Shown piece after piece: positions 1 to 9,350 of a DNA stretch of 61,911 bases. Each line of letters opens with the position of its first letter. Position 1 is the first letter of the stretch. Position numbers and translations under genes: made by a program. The DNA comes from Deltaproteobacteria bacterium (GTDB taxonomy: Bacteria; Myxococcota_A; UBA9160; UBA6930): the NCBI GenBank assembly GCA_029261795.1, contig JAJDAP010000005.1, positions 1 through 61,911 on the forward strand, given 5' to 3'. The notes under the pieces are model-generated. The model did not search any database. It worked only from the letters and a program-made list of their open reading frames with translations, and was not told where the DNA came from.

Positions 1-389
1 TGTCTTCAGCACCACATGGTGATACCGGTCCTTCAGGACCGGTCCAGAGCGTGCGAATACCCGATTCACCGCACGCGCGAGGCGCGCACCCAACGACTTC
101 ATCCCACGCCCGAGGGCGTCTGAATCCTTCGCTTCCACCAACAGATGGACGTGATTCGCCTGGATCGAGTAGTGCGCGAGCCGGAAGTCCCCGCGATCCC
201 AGGCCTTCGTCCAGGAGCATTCGAGCTCTCGGACCAGCTTCACGGTTCGAAGGGAGGGAACGGAAACCGGGAAGCCAGTCCTGTTCGGCGGATACCGGAC
301 CCCGGCTGCGGCTTTCGCCCAGCCCCCGGCCGCTTCCCGCCCCATCCGGAGTACAGCTCGAGCTGTACTCCGGATGACTTACGCCGCAT
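1..389 (-). pseudogene. RAYT (REP-associated tyrosine transposase), decayed and cut by the left edge
   Basis: Read leftward from ATG at 389, the product begins MRRKSSGVQLELYSG and has the basic tail GGKRPGAGRKPQPGSG, as in the intact copy at the right end of the window. After SRFP the frame is lost: about 27-28 nt present in the right-end copy are missing, and the reading continues in another frame as PSLRTVKLVREL. Further on comes HYSIQANHVHLLVEA, with the HVH (HUH) metal-binding pair encoded at 145-153, then a segment ending RYHHVVLKT at the window edge. The Y1/HUH family nicks single-stranded REP hairpins. The frameshift makes this copy probably inactive. The left part is outside the window. 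Confidence 0.8.
343..376. repeat. Perfect 34-bp palindrome inside the RAYT 5' coding region
   Basis: The two 17-nt halves are exact reverse complements, with a centre at GAGCTC-like symmetry (359/360). It lies in the codons for SGVQLELYSG of the RAYT relic. The equivalent place in the right-end RAYT (about 61745-61777) holds only an imperfect version. It can form a long hairpin, the kind of structure REP transposases recognise. Confidence 0.85.
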
Positions 390-430
390 CGTGTTGATTA
401 TTGCGATAATAGACTAACAATCAACAACAA

Positions 431-544
431 TCGACATCGCACCCTCGAAACATCGTTCGACTCGCCCCACGCCCGCTCGCCCCCTCGACCCTGACCCGAA
501 TACCTAACATCTACGCGAACCATCCCCTCGACAGCCCTCCGGTT
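431..544 (-). repeat. RAYT-upstream dispersed repeat, copy A
   Basis: On the minus strand this reads AACCGGAGGGCTGT, then GGTTCGCGTAGATGTTAGG, then CGGGTCAGGGTCGAGGG and finally GTCGAACGATGTTTCG. It sits just upstream of the left RAYT relic, separated by about 40 bp of AT-rich DNA. Close relatives are at 23787-23839, 61442-61545 and 61572-61688. Confidence 0.75.
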
Positions 545-590
545 GCAAATGCAACGCAGAGTGGGCCGGAAAGATGCGTAGCGACGCGAG

Positions 591-1373
591 TTAGTACAGT
601 GCCAGGTACGCAAGGAAGCTGGCGCCGGCCGCGAAGCAGTACCAGGCGAAGACGTGGAATTGTTGCGAGCGCAACAAGCGGACGAACAGTGTGATGGCGG
701 CGAGTCCGGAGAGCGCGGCCACGCTCCCGCCGACGCCGTAGGAGACCAGCGATTGGTTCGACGCCGCCATCAGGTCCGGGAGCTGGAGGACCGCGGCGCC
801 AGCGATCGCGGCGACGCCCATCAGGAACGAGAACTCGGTGGCCGCGAGCGCGCGGATGCCGAGGAGCAAGCCTACGGCAACGGTGGTGCCGCTGCGCGAG
901 ATTCCTGGCGTGATCGCGACGACCTGGGCGCAGCCGATGATGAGTGCATGCAGCCATGAAGGCGCGGCCAGGCTGGCGCTCTGGATCGAGCGTCGCGTCG
1001 TGAGCAGTAGACCGCCGGTCGCCAGCAGCGCCACGCCGGCGATCCAGACGTGATCGAAGAGCGCCTCGATCTGGTCCTTGATCGTGAGCCCGACGACGAC
1101 GGCCGGCAAAGTGGCCAGGATCAGCTTGCCGACGTAGCCGAGCGATTCCGATTCGCGCTTCAGCGTACCCAGGAGCAGCTCGGCCACCCGCTTCCGGTAG
1201 TAGACGAGGATCGCCAGCAGCGTCCCGACGTGGACGGCGACCTCGAAGGCGATGCCCTCCTCGCTATGCCCGAGCAGGGTTTCGGCGATCACGAGGTGGC
1301 CGGAGCTCGAGACGGGCAGGAATTCGGTGAGACCCTGAATCAGTCCCAGGAAGGCAGCTTCGAGCCAGTTCAT
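591..1373 (-). CDS. uppP: Undecaprenyl-diphosphatase UppP/BacA
   Basis: Integral membrane enzyme that dephosphorylates undecaprenyl diphosphate to recycle the lipid carrier for peptidoglycan and other envelope polymers. The 260-residue product has both family signatures: GLTEFLPVSSSGHL near the N-terminus and PGISRSGTT in the second half, plus multiple hydrophobic helices and the usual family length. ATG at 1373 (MNWLEAAFLG) was chosen because the family starts there; the longer open frame upstream adds an unrelated 16 residues. It is transcribed away from the acyl-CoA ligase at 1440, from a 66-bp divergent gap. Bacitracin resistance is a known effect of this family, not something the sequence shows. 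Confidence 0.95.
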   Translation of the reverse strand: MNWLEAAFLGLIQGLTEFLPVSSSGHLVIAETLLGHSEEGIAFEVAVHVGTLLAILVYYRKRVAELLLGTLKRESESLGYVGKLILATLPAVVVGLTIKDQIEALFDHVWIAGVALLATGGLLLTTRRSIQSASLAAPSWLHALIIGCAQVVAITPGISRSGTTVAVGLLLGIRALAATEFSFLMGVAAIAGAAVLQLPDLMAASNQSLVSYGVGGSVAALSGLAAITLFVRLLRSQQFHVFAWYCFAAGASFLAYLALY

Positions 1374-1439
1374 CCGACCTCCATCGGTGCGACAAGACCC
1401 GGGGTGTAGCCGACCGGACACTGGTTATCCTCCATCGCG

Positions 1440-2975
1440 ATGCAGAACAATCTCGGACGATTCCTTCACAAGCGTGCCCAGCTCGGCCCGGACCGAGAGG
1501 CCCTGGTCGAAGTCGAACGCGGTCGGCGTTTCAGCTACCGGGAACTCGATGATCGGGCGACCCGCACGGCCAACGCCCTGAAGGCGCTGGGCGTCGGCAA
1601 GGGCGACCGCGTCGCCGTGTTGATGATGAACGGGGCCGAATACATCGAGAGCTATTTCGCGCTGGGTCGAATCGGCGCGGTGATGGTTCCGCTCAACTGG
1701 CGATTGGTCCCCGACGAACTCGAATTCATCATCGGCGACGCCGGAGCGACGGTGTTGCTATTCGACGGCGAATTCGACGAGACGGTCAGCGCGCTGCATG
1801 CGCGCGAGACTCCAATCCGCGACTGGGTCCGCGTCGGCGGCGAAGGCCCCGAGTTCAGCCAGGACTACGACACCCTCCAGGCAGCAGCGTCGGGTGAGTT
1901 CCCCGAGTGCGAGGCGTGCGACGACGACAACCTCTTCATCATGTACACGTCCGGAACTACCGGTCTTCCGAAGGGCGTCGTGCACTCGCACGCAACCATG
2001 ATCGCGTCGAGCACGACCATCCTGATGACCGCCGAGATCCGCCTCGACGACAGCTATCTGCAGATCCTGCCGCTGTTCCATGTTGGCGCGCTGGCACCGC
2101 TTACCGCGGTGATTCACCGCGGTGGCACGATCGTGATCATGCGGGCTTTCGATCCGGGCCAGATCTTCCCGATCATCGAGCGCGAGAAGATCGACTGCAT
2201 GTTGGCCGTGCCCGCGATGCTGAACTTCATGCTCGCTGTCGACAATCACGGCGACCACGACATCAGCACGCTTCGCTGGATCCAAAGTGGTGCCGCACCC
2301 GTCCCGGTTTCACTGATCGAACGTTATGGCGAGATCGGCATCCAGATCCATCAGGTCTATGGCATGACCGAGACCGGCGGTCCGGCCTGCCTGATCAGCG
2401 CCGAGGATTCGTTGCGCAAGGCCGGCTCTACCGGGCCCGCGTTCTTTCACACGGACGTTCGCGTGGTCGACGAGTCCGGGGAACCCGTGGCTCCGGGCGG
2501 AATCGGCGAGGTCCTGATCCGGGGCGCCCACATCATGAAGGAATACTGGAACCGGCCCGATGCCACGGCGGAGACGATCCGTGACGGCTGGCTTCATTCC
2601 GGGGACATGGCCACGATCGATGCCGATGGCTTCGTCTACATCCAGGATCGCAAGAAGGACATGATCATTTCCGGGGGAGAGAACGTCTACCCGGCCGAGG
2701 TCGAGAACACGCTATCCGCGCACCCCGAGATCGCCGACATTGCCGTGATCGGTCAGCCTTCGGATCGCTGGGGAGAATCTGCCGCCGCAATCGTGGTGCG
2801 AGCGGGGGGAAGCGAGATCAGCGGCGACGCGATTCGCGATTGGTGCCAGGGAAAGCTCGCACGATTCAAACAGCCCCGCGTCGTCGAGTTCGTGGACGAG
2901 ATTCCGCGCAATCCCACCGGGAAGATCTTGAAGCGCATCCTGCGCGACGAGTTCCCAGGCCCGGCACCGGAGTAG
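1440..2975 (+). CDS. Acyl-CoA synthetase (AMP-forming, FadD-like)
   Basis: ANL-superfamily ligase, 511 residues, that adenylates a carboxylic acid and transfers it to CoA. The P-loop-like A3 motif [11 protein letters not shown] is at residues 169-179, GMTETGG in the middle, the hinge region [16 protein letters not shown] followed by [16 protein letters not shown], and the catalytic lysine context PTGKILKR near the C-terminus. The overall pattern is that of medium/long-chain fatty acyl-CoA ligases such as FadD13, but the chain length of the substrate cannot be read from the sequence. Its stop is two bases before the thrH start codon, so the two are probably co-transcribed. Confidence 0.92.
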   Translation: MQNNLGRFLHKRAQLGPDREALVEVERGRRFSYRELDDRATRTANALKALGVGKGDRVAVLMMNGAEYIESYFALGRIGAVMVPLNWRLVPDELEFIIGDAGATVLLFDGEFDETVSALHARETPIRDWVRVGGEGPEFSQDYDTLQAAASGEFPECEACDDDNLFIMYTSGTTGLPKGVVHSHATMIASSTTILMTAEIRLDDSYLQILPLFHVGALAPLTAVIHRGGTIVIMRAFDPGQIFPIIEREKIDCMLAVPAMLNFMLAVDNHGDHDISTLRWIQSGAAPVPVSLIERYGEIGIQIHQVYGMTETGGPACLISAEDSLRKAGSTGPAFFHTDVRVVDESGEPVAPGGIGEVLIRGAHIMKEYWNRPDATAETIRDGWLHSGDMATIDADGFVYIQDRKKDMIISGGENVYPAEVENTLSAHPEIADIAVIGQPSDRWGESAAAIVVRAGGSEISGDAIRDWCQGKLARFKQPRVVEFVDEIPRNPTGKILKRILRDEFPGPAPE

Positions 2976-2977
2976 TC

Positions 2978-3589
2978 ATGATCATCGCTTGTCTCGATCT
3001 GGAAGGCGTCCTGATCCCCGAGATCTGGGTCAACTTTGCCGAACGCACGGGCATCGAAGAGCTGAAGCGAACCACCCGCGACGAGCCCGACTACGACAAG
3101 TTGATGCGCTACCGCCTCGGCATCCTCTCCGATCGCGGCCTGGGTCTTCCGGACATCCAGGAGGTGATCGCGACGCTGACGCCGCTCGAAGGCGCCGCCG
3201 CGTTCCTCGAGGGCCTGCGCACCGACATGCAGGTGATCATCCTGTCGGACACGTTCTATCAATTCGCCCATCCCTTCATGCGCCAGCTCGGCTGGCCGAC
3301 CCTGTTTTGTCATGACCTCGAGGTCGACGATGCCGGCATGGTGGTCGACTATCACCTGCGCCAGCAGGATCCGAAGCGGCACGCCGTCGAGGCGCTACGC
3401 ACGTTGAACTTCCAGACCATCGCGTGCGGCGACTCCTACAATGACACCACGATGTTGAAGGCGGCTGACGCAGGCATCCTGTTCCAACCGCCGCCCAACG
3501 TCGTCGCCGAGTTTCCGGAGTTCCCGGTCACGCGAACCTATTCCGAGCTGCGTGCCGAATTCGACCGCGCAGCTGAAGAGATCCGCTAG
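2978..3589 (+). CDS. thrH: ThrH, phosphoserine phosphatase / phosphoserine:homoserine phosphotransferase
   Basis: HAD-family enzyme of 203 residues. It opens [17 protein letters not shown] with the DxE-type HAD motif I (Asp7, Glu9), has ILSDTFY as motif II (Ser/Thr), DPKR as the motif III lysine region and [10 protein letters not shown] as motif IV. This arrangement and length match ThrH of Pseudomonas closely; ThrH can dephosphorylate phosphoserine and transfer the phosphate to homoserine. ATG at 2978 lies two bases after the upstream ligase stop. Linking it to serine/threonine metabolism follows from the family; no other serine genes are adjacent. Confidence 0.92.
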   Translation: MIIACLDLEGVLIPEIWVNFAERTGIEELKRTTRDEPDYDKLMRYRLGILSDRGLGLPDIQEVIATLTPLEGAAAFLEGLRTDMQVIILSDTFYQFAHPFMRQLGWPTLFCHDLEVDDAGMVVDYHLRQQDPKRHAVEALRTLNFQTIACGDSYNDTTMLKAADAGILFQPPPNVVAEFPEFPVTRTYSELRAEFDRAAEEIR

Positions 3590-3618
3590 TCGCTCGAGAT
3601 CCCGAGCCAGGAGAATCC

Positions 3619-4134
3619 ATGTCCATCCATCGTTCGCTGCCGTTGTTCGTCGCCCTGTCCCTGGCCATCGCCTGTGGCGGAGAGTCCGAGGCGCCGAAGC
3701 CGGAACCGACGCCCGCACGGACTCCCGCCCCGGAGCCGGTGCCTACGCCGGAACCGACGCCGGGGCCCGCACCGACGCCCGAGCCCGAACCGGTCGCAGC
3801 CGGAGCCACCTTCCCGTGCCTGCCCGGTGACGCGGCCAAGGGGAAGACCGCCTACGTCACCCTCTGCGCGACTTGCCACGGCGCCACTGGCGACGGCAGC
3901 GGCCCGGCGGGGCAGGCTCTCGACCCACAGCCTGCGCGGCACGACGACGGCGGCTACATGAACCCGCTCTCGAACGAGCACCTGTTCACCGTCATCGCCG
4001 AGGGCGGCGCCGCTGCGGGAAAATCCCCCATGATGGCGCCCTGGGGCGCGGCCCTCGGCGGAGACGAAGCCGTCCAGGACGTCGTCGCCTTCGTGCGAAC
4101 GCTCGCCAAGGACCCGGATTTCGCCTGCGAATAG
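3619..4134 (+). CDS. Lipoprotein cytochrome c with proline-rich tether
   Basis: 171 residues. A signal peptide ends in the lipobox LAIAC, predicting lipidation at Cys20. It is followed by about 40 residues made almost only of repeated P-E-P-T-P/A-P units, then one c-type cytochrome domain with heme motif CATCH and probable Met ligand in KSPMMAPWG. The tether would hold the heme domain away from the membrane in the periplasm, as in other membrane-anchored cytochromes. The redox partner is unknown. ATG at 3619 follows AGGAG nine bases upstream. It is 29 bp downstream of thrH in the same direction, but a functional link is not evident. Confidence 0.88.
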   Translation: MSIHRSLPLFVALSLAIACGGESEAPKPEPTPARTPAPEPVPTPEPTPGPAPTPEPEPVAAGATFPCLPGDAAKGKTAYVTLCATCHGATGDGSGPAGQALDPQPARHDDGGYMNPLSNEHLFTVIAEGGAAAGKSPMMAPWGAALGGDEAVQDVVAFVRTLAKDPDFACE

Positions 4135-4173
4135 CATCGGCGCGGCTTGCCCGCCTCGGCTAGATCCCTTCGA

Positions 4174-4998
4174 CTAACCGGCGTTCCGAACCCGGTCCAC
4201 CTTGAACATGCGAAGACCGGCGGGCTGGTAGGTCAAGACCAGCGCCCGTCGGGGTTCGTCGGAGCGGTTGGGCTTCGAGCCATGGACGGTATGGGGCGAG
4301 AAGAAGACCGCGCTTCCCGCCGGAACTTCGGCGAGCACCGCGTCCGCCTCATCGAACTGGTCGGGGCGCGTGAAGAGCGGTCCCAGGACACCATCGCCTT
4401 CGCGGCCCGGTAGCGGGCCCCGGGTGTGGCTGCCGCGAATCACCCGGAAGCAGCCGTTGCCTTCATGCGCGTCGTCGAGCGCAATCATCACGTTCGGCAG
4501 TTGATCCGTGTGATCGCAAAAGTGGGTCCAGTAGGGCGAGTCCTGATGCCACTCGAAGCGGGAGCCCTCGCGGGGGCGCTTCAGGTTCATCTTGTCCGTG
4601 AAGATCGCGACGGCATCACTGCCGATTAGCCCGCGCATGGGCACCGTCAATCGGGGGTCATCGACCAACGCCCCGAACGCCGGGTGCAGCGGATGAACCG
4701 GCTCGATGACTCGAACGGTCCGCGAGCCCGGCTGATGCTCGAGTTGTACCGTCGCCGCCTGCTCCGCGATCACGGCCTCCACGTACTCGTTGCCATCGAT
4801 CACGTATTGCTCTTCGCTCACCGGCAGGGCCGCATCCGCCGCGCGAGCAACCGATTCCGCGGCATCGCGGAGGCGCGCGGTCTCGTCGGGTTCGAAGATC
4901 GCCGGTCGCACGAAGAAGCCGTCGTGTTTCCAGGCAGCCCGTTCGAGCTCCGTCAGGACAGCGGGCGAATCAGCGGCAGGTTCGGGCGTCGCGGCCAA
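4174..4998 (-). CDS. Phytanoyl-CoA dioxygenase (PhyH) family protein
   Basis: Fe(II)/2-oxoglutarate-dependent oxygenase fold. The facial triad is visible as WHQDSPYW (His and Asp) and HTVHGSKPNRS (second His plus the downstream Arg that would bind 2-oxoglutarate). There is no ATG near the domain start. TTG at 4998 was chosen because GGAGA lies eight bases upstream and it starts just before the conserved region, giving 274 residues. A longer frame back to GTG 5196 would overlap the divergent desaturase start. Substrate unknown; PhyH members hydroxylate fatty acyl chains, ectoine precursors and others. The neighbouring desaturase makes a lipid substrate possible, not proven. Confidence 0.82.
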   Translation of the reverse strand: MAATPEPAADSPAVLTELERAAWKHDGFFVRPAIFEPDETARLRDAAESVARAADAALPVSEEQYVIDGNEYVEAVIAEQAATVQLEHQPGSRTVRVIEPVHPLHPAFGALVDDPRLTVPMRGLIGSDAVAIFTDKMNLKRPREGSRFEWHQDSPYWTHFCDHTDQLPNVMIALDDAHEGNGCFRVIRGSHTRGPLPGREGDGVLGPLFTRPDQFDEADAVLAEVPAGSAVFFSPHTVHGSKPNRSDEPRRALVLTYQPAGLRMFKVDRVRNAG

Positions 4999-5183
4999 AG
5001 ATGGTTCTCCGAAGTGGGGGGGGCACGCAGTGTAAGGCCCGCTCCCGGGGACTCGCCAGAGCGGGAGAAAAGCCTTCAACTCCGGCAGGCTCCAGGGTTT
5101 CACGCAAGTTTGACAGGCATTCGGTTCCGGCAGCCCGAGCAACAGGGCAAGCTCCGCCCACTCGATCTGACCGGAGGGGACCC

Positions 5184-6128
5184 ATGTCCACCGCACCCGC
5201 AGAACCGCAATCGCCTTCGCCTTCGCCGGGCGTCCGCTCGATCCCGGCCGGCACGAAGCAGGCCGGACGGAAGCAGGACTTTTCCCATCAGGATGGCTGG
5301 CTGACGCGCACCGCCTGGTTCTCGCGCTTCGTCTATTGGGGGATCCACGCGAGCTGCTTGCTGGTCTTCGTGGTGGGTGCGCCGGTCGAAGCCGTCCTGC
5401 TCGGCGTTGGCACGTACTTCGTTCGGGTCTTCGGAATCACCGGTGGCTACCACCGCTACTTCTCGCACAAGACCTACAAGACCAGCCGCGTCTTCCAGTT
5501 CGTGCTGGCGTTCATCGGATGTTCCGCGACCCAGAAGGGTCCGCTCTGGTGGTCGGGAACGCACCGCCGCCATCACCGCTTCACCGACGCGCCGGGCGAT
5601 CCGCACTCCCCCAAGGAAGGCTTCTACTACGCGCACCAGGGCTGGGTCTTCGACCCCCGCTGGGAAGGGACGCCGGTCGAAGGCATCAAGGATTTCGCCA
5701 AGTACCCGGAGCTTCGCTGGCTCAACGAGCACCACTGGGTGCCGCCGGTCGTCGTGGCACTCATTTGCTATGCGATTGCAGGATGGGCCGGCGTCGTCTG
5801 GGGGTTCGCGGTGTCGACCACGCTGCTTTGGCACGGCACCTATCTCGTCAATTCCGCCGCCCACGTCTGGGGCACCCGCCGCTACGAAACCGATGACACC
5901 AGCAAGAACAACTGGTGGGTCGCGCTGATGACACTGGGTGAGGGTTGGCATAACAACCACCACTTCTACATGGCCTCGGCCCGAAACGGCTTCTACTGGT
6001 GGGAGATCGACGTCACCTGGTACACCCTCAAGACGCTCTCCCTCTTCGGGATCGTCTGGGATCTAAAGGTCCCGAGCCGAGAACTCAGGGACGGCGGGGC
6101 GCGTCGCGTCCTGCGCGACGCCGCTTGA
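5184..6128 (+). CDS. Acyl-CoA / acyl-lipid delta-9-type fatty acid desaturase
   Basis: Membrane diiron desaturase of 314 residues. The three histidine boxes are HRYFSH, HRRHH and HNNHH, in the spacing typical of stearoyl-CoA/delta-9 desaturases, with hydrophobic helices before box 1 and between boxes 2 and 3. The 35-residue N-terminal region is proline-rich and hydrophilic. ATG at 5184 has GGAGGGGA just upstream. It is divergent from the PhyH gene across 185 bp, and its 3' end overlaps the convergent kinase-like gene by 44 bp. It would introduce a cis double bond into saturated acyl chains for membrane fluidity. Confidence 0.93.
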   Translation: MSTAPAEPQSPSPSPGVRSIPAGTKQAGRKQDFSHQDGWLTRTAWFSRFVYWGIHASCLLVFVVGAPVEAVLLGVGTYFVRVFGITGGYHRYFSHKTYKTSRVFQFVLAFIGCSATQKGPLWWSGTHRRHHRFTDAPGDPHSPKEGFYYAHQGWVFDPRWEGTPVEGIKDFAKYPELRWLNEHHWVPPVVVALICYAIAGWAGVVWGFAVSTTLLWHGTYLVNSAAHVWGTRRYETDDTSKNNWWVALMTLGEGWHNNHHFYMASARNGFYWWEIDVTWYTLKTLSLFGIVWDLKVPSRELRDGGARRVLRDAA

Positions 6129-6888
6129 CCGGGCGCGATGTGGCAGCGATCGAGGTCCGCGCGACTGGTAGCCACAGCTCGATCTGATTGCCGCGCCGCC
6201 GGTTGCCCAGCTTGACCCGTCCGCCCATGGTCCGCAGTACCGCGTCTGCCAGCACGAAGCTGAGTTCGCGACCTCGCAGGGAGCTTCCGGACTCGTGCGC
6301 GAGCTCCAGCTTCTTCGCCTCATCGATCACGGACAGGATTACCCGGCCGCCATCCCGACGCGCCGTGACGCGAACGGCCGCGGTTGCCGCCGAGTCTCCC
6401 GTCGCGGCGGTAACGAGAGCGATCAGGACCTGGTGGATCGCGTCGGCATCGACGCGGACTTCTGGCAGAGTGCGGCCCTTCGCGACTCGAAGCCGTTCCG
6501 GCGCGATGGCACCCTCGAGTGCGGCAGCGAGCCCGGCGAGCAGGGACGCCGCGCTCACGTTCGCCCGGTGGTCCGTCGTCTCATCCAGCAGCGGACGGAG
6601 CTGCCCCAGCAGGGCTCCGGACTGGCACGTCAATCGCTCGATGTCCCGGGCCAACGCTGCCCGCTCGGCCGCAGGCAGATTCGACGCCAGGAAATGGCCG
6701 GACATGCGGATGGCTGCCAGCAGGTTGGCGATCTCGTGGACCAAGGCCCGGAACCGGACCGGTTCAAGAGCCGACTTCGCCGGGACAGGACTGCGTCGAG
6801 GGACTCGCGCCACCCGGTGAGCATAGCTTCTCGCTGGGCGCGATCCGGTTTCCAACGCGCTCGTGCCTTGCGGCGTGAAACCCACCAT
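6085..6888 (-). CDS. Degenerate histidine-kinase-like protein
   Basis: 267 residues. [20 protein letters not shown] resembles the phosphoacceptor helix of histidine kinases (HEIANLL around the His). The C-terminal half looks like an HATPase_c fold: [15 protein letters not shown] at the N-box position, a Ser/Asp-containing [11 protein letters not shown], then [19 protein letters not shown] and ending IELWLP. The N-box lacks the conserved Asn and the G1 DxGxG is not recognisable, so ATP binding is doubtful. No sensor or membrane segment is present. ATG at 6888 leaves only 10 bp to the divergent ferredoxin gene. It could be a phosphotransfer protein or a dead kinase. Confidence 0.6.
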   Translation of the reverse strand: MVGFTPQGTSALETGSRPARSYAHRVARVPRRSPVPAKSALEPVRFRALVHEIANLLAAIRMSGHFLASNLPAAERAALARDIERLTCQSGALLGQLRPLLDETTDHRANVSAASLLAGLAAALEGAIAPERLRVAKGRTLPEVRVDADAIHQVLIALVTAATGDSAATAAVRVTARRDGGRVILSVIDEAKKLELAHESGSSLRGRELSFVLADAVLRTMGGRVKLGNRRRGNQIELWLPVARTSIAATSRPVKRRRAGRDAPRRP

Positions 6889-6898
6889 ACTTCCGCCG

Positions 6899-7318
6899 AT
6901 GTCGGACCCCGAAAACCCGGAAGCGCGCGGCTCGATGCCGGTCGACGACGCTGATCTCGAACGGCTGCTCGGCGTACTCAAGATCGGCAGCTACACACGC
7001 CACATCCTGCTTTGCACCCACGGCGACTGCGCGCCGGAAGAGGCGGCCATCGCGTCCTGGAAGTACTTGAAGAAGCGTCTGCGACAACTCAAGCTGACCG
7101 ATGTCGAAGGAGGCGTGTTCCGAAGCCAGGCATCTTGTCTGCGCATCTGCACCCAGGGGCCGGTCGCCGTGGTCTACCCCGAGGGCACCTGGTACCGGCA
7201 TTGCGATCCGGCCGGACTCGAACGAATCATCCAGGAGCACCTGATCGGGGGGCGCGTGGTCGAGGGTCTGAGCTTCGCGCACAATCCGCTGCCCGCCGGG
7301 AACGCCCAAGCGCCGTGA
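6899..7318 (+). CDS. Thioredoxin-fold (2Fe-2S) ferredoxin
   Basis: 139 residues. Four cysteines in the pattern of the [2Fe-2S] thioredoxin-like ferredoxins are seen: CTHGDC near residues 39-44 and [17 protein letters not shown] later, the last being the family signature (C-x3-C then GP-x4-YP-x-G). Soluble electron carrier. ATG at 6899 was preferred over an upstream in-frame start because the upstream one would invade the divergent gene. Its stop overlaps the next gene's GTG start (GTGA), so ferredoxin and phosphatase are translationally coupled. The redox partner is unknown. Confidence 0.88.
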   Translation: MSDPENPEARGSMPVDDADLERLLGVLKIGSYTRHILLCTHGDCAPEEAAIASWKYLKKRLRQLKLTDVEGGVFRSQASCLRICTQGPVAVVYPEGTWYRHCDPAGLERIIQEHLIGGRVVEGLSFAHNPLPAGNAQAP

Positions 7319-8136
7319 GGTCGGCTCTCCTTCGGGGACGCGAACATCAGGTCTACGGCTGGACGGAGATCATCGGCGATGGCCCGGTGGCTGCCGCGAT
7401 CTCGATCGGTGGCGCACGCAAGACCTACGGCCACACCGACCCGAACGAGGATGCCGCCGGCGTCGGTTGGGGACCGGGCGGTGCGGTACTCGTGGTGGGG
7501 GACGCCCATGACGGCTTCGAAGCCTCGGAGGTCCTCGCCGAACATCTCTTGACCGCGCCCGCGCCCCAATGGGCCGACGACGCCGACCTGCTCGATGTCG
7601 CCCATTGGCCACGTTATGCGCTTGCAGCACTGTGCGATGCCAACGCTGATGTGTTGCGCGAGCGCGGCGCCCGCGCCGGTTTTGCTTCGAGTACGACCCT
7701 GACCCTCGCGGTGGTACAGCCCGAAGCCGGGCAGCTCCATTATGCGGCCATGGGAGACAGCCATCTCTTCGTGGTGGGGCCCTCGGGCGCCCGGGAAGTC
7801 GGCGGGGTCGTGACCCGGGCACAGAAGTCGAGCTTTCTCGGACATGCGCCCTTCGACGTGGATGGCCTCGGCGAGATTGCCAGGGTCGGTTCCGAGTCGC
7901 TGGCGGACGCTCACTGTGTCGTCGCCGTGACCGACGGGTTGTCCGAGCGGGGCATCGGCGTCGAGGACCCGGTTCCCAGTGTTCTCGACGCTGCCCAGAC
8001 GGCGAGACGAGCCGAACCTGCCCTTCGCCCGATGGTGCTCGCGAGGGCGATCAGCGAAATTGCTCTCGCCGCCCAGCGCGAGCAGAAGGCCGGCGACAAC
8101 GTCGGCATCGCGGCCTGCTGGATTCCCGAACGTTAG
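7315..8136 (+). CDS. PP2C-family serine/threonine phosphatase
   Basis: 273 residues. Metal-coordinating motifs of the PP2C/PPM fold are present: [14 protein letters not shown] (equivalent to GDGHGG), [15 protein letters not shown] and GDNVGIA. The protein is a bare catalytic domain without a membrane or sensor segment. GTG at 7315 overlaps the ferredoxin stop, so expression is tied to it. It overlaps the convergent cation exchanger by four bases. Targets are unknown; no Ser/Thr kinase lies nearby. Confidence 0.82.
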   Translation: MRSALLRGREHQVYGWTEIIGDGPVAAAISIGGARKTYGHTDPNEDAAGVGWGPGGAVLVVGDAHDGFEASEVLAEHLLTAPAPQWADDADLLDVAHWPRYALAALCDANADVLRERGARAGFASSTTLTLAVVQPEAGQLHYAAMGDSHLFVVGPSGAREVGGVVTRAQKSSFLGHAPFDVDGLGEIARVGSESLADAHCVVAVTDGLSERGIGVEDPVPSVLDAAQTARRAEPALRPMVLARAISEIALAAQREQKAGDNVGIAACWIPER

Positions 8137-9350
8137 TCCGGCGCAGGCAGTGGTCGAAGCACGGTCAAGAAGGCCCGACGGCGCTCGGACGATACCGCGA
8201 GCACGGTCGCGAATATCGCCAGATAGAGCACCGAGAAGACCATCCGAACCTCCTGGGACGGGAAGAAGAGCTGCACGCCGAACAACACGGCGAGGAGCAC
8301 GGCCTCGAGCCGGCTGAAACCGAAGTTGCAGACGAGCAACGTCGCCAGCAACGATTGGGCCGAGGTCAGCCAGAGCTCTTGGGATTGCCGATCGTCGAGC
8401 GGGAGTCCGCGCGCCTCACCGAGTGCTACGGCGTAGGCGATGGGCAGGGCGCCGACCAGCAGCGTCCATTGATTCACCTTGGAAGAAATCAGCGCACCGA
8501 GCCCGACCGCACCGCGATGGCGCCAGGCAAACAACAGCGCGACCAGGAACTCGGGGCTCTCCGATGCCATGGGCGCGACCCACTGGATCAACACGAACTC
8601 TTCGATGTGGCTGCTGCGCCCCAACGTGACCAGGCTCGAGGCGAAGGGCTCCGCGGCGATGATGATGACGTAGGCCGAGAAGACGAAAAGCAGGACGATT
8701 GCGGCGCGCCGGCCGACGTCGTTCATCCGCTGGTCGAGCAGGGCTGCCGGGCCGACCAACTCGACATATTCGGTGTGGCCGCGAGCGGCCGACACAGCGT
8801 ACCAGCTGAAGATTCCGAGCAGCACCGCCGCATCGAACAAGCTCAGCGAACCCGATAGCGGGATCACGAACGAGTAGAGCGTGGCGATCAACAAGAAGCG
8901 GATCTCTAGCCGGTGATGGTGCGGAATCTCGAGCAACGTTGTGCCCGCGCGCCGACACGAAACGAGAACGACGGCGGCCCAGCCGAAGCCGATCAGCAGA
9001 CGATTGGCACCGGTCATGTTCGCCACCGGGTAGGGAAGCCAACTCGGGTCCGACGCGGCCTTCACGGCGAAGGCGAGATCGACGGCGTACTCGGGAAGCA
9101 CACTCACCAGGGCAAGGATCAGCAGCGCGAGCGATTGGGGAATGTCCTGTTCCGCGAGTTCCACGGCCCAGGAAAGCAGGAACGCGGCACCCAGGATCGC
9201 GACGCCGGTGAGACCGGCGGCCCAGGCGGCACCAGGATCGCTGGCGCCGGTCAGATGATGGATGACCCAGGGCAGCGGAAGCACGAGAGACGTCCCGAAG
9301 AGCGCGACATCGCGCTTCCTCGATCCGCGCGCCAGCGTCCTGTCGCTCAC
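8133..9350 (-). CDS. Sodium/calcium exchanger family cation antiporter
   Basis: 405 residues with about ten hydrophobic helices in two inverted halves. The half-site signatures are seen as LALVSVLPEYAVDLAFA in the first repeat and WVAPMASESPEFLVALLFA in the second, where the acidic residues would bind cation. This is the CaCA superfamily (Ca2+ or K+ in exchange for Na+ or H+). GTG at 9350 overlaps the upstream pfkB-type stop (GTGTGA), so the two are coupled. Ion specificity cannot be read from the sequence. Confidence 0.85.
   Translation of the reverse strand: MSDRTLARGSRKRDVALFGTSLVLPLPWVIHHLTGASDPGAAWAAGLTGVAILGAAFLLSWAVELAEQDIPQSLALLILALVSVLPEYAVDLAFAVKAASDPSWLPYPVANMTGANRLLIGFGWAAVVLVSCRRAGTTLLEIPHHHRLEIRFLLIATLYSFVIPLSGSLSLFDAAVLLGIFSWYAVSAARGHTEYVELVGPAALLDQRMNDVGRRAAIVLLFVFSAYVIIIAAEPFASSLVTLGRSSHIEEFVLIQWVAPMASESPEFLVALLFAWRHRGAVGLGALISSKVNQWTLLVGALPIAYAVALGEARGLPLDDRQSQELWLTSAQSLLATLLVCNFGFSRLEAVLLAVLFGVQLFFPSQEVRMVFSVLYLAIFATVLAVSSERRRAFLTVLRPLPAPD

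Noticed and set aside
6863..6981. Longer kinase-like frame starting at 6981
   Set aside because: It would overlap the divergent ferredoxin gene by 80 bases; ATG 6888 is more reasonable.
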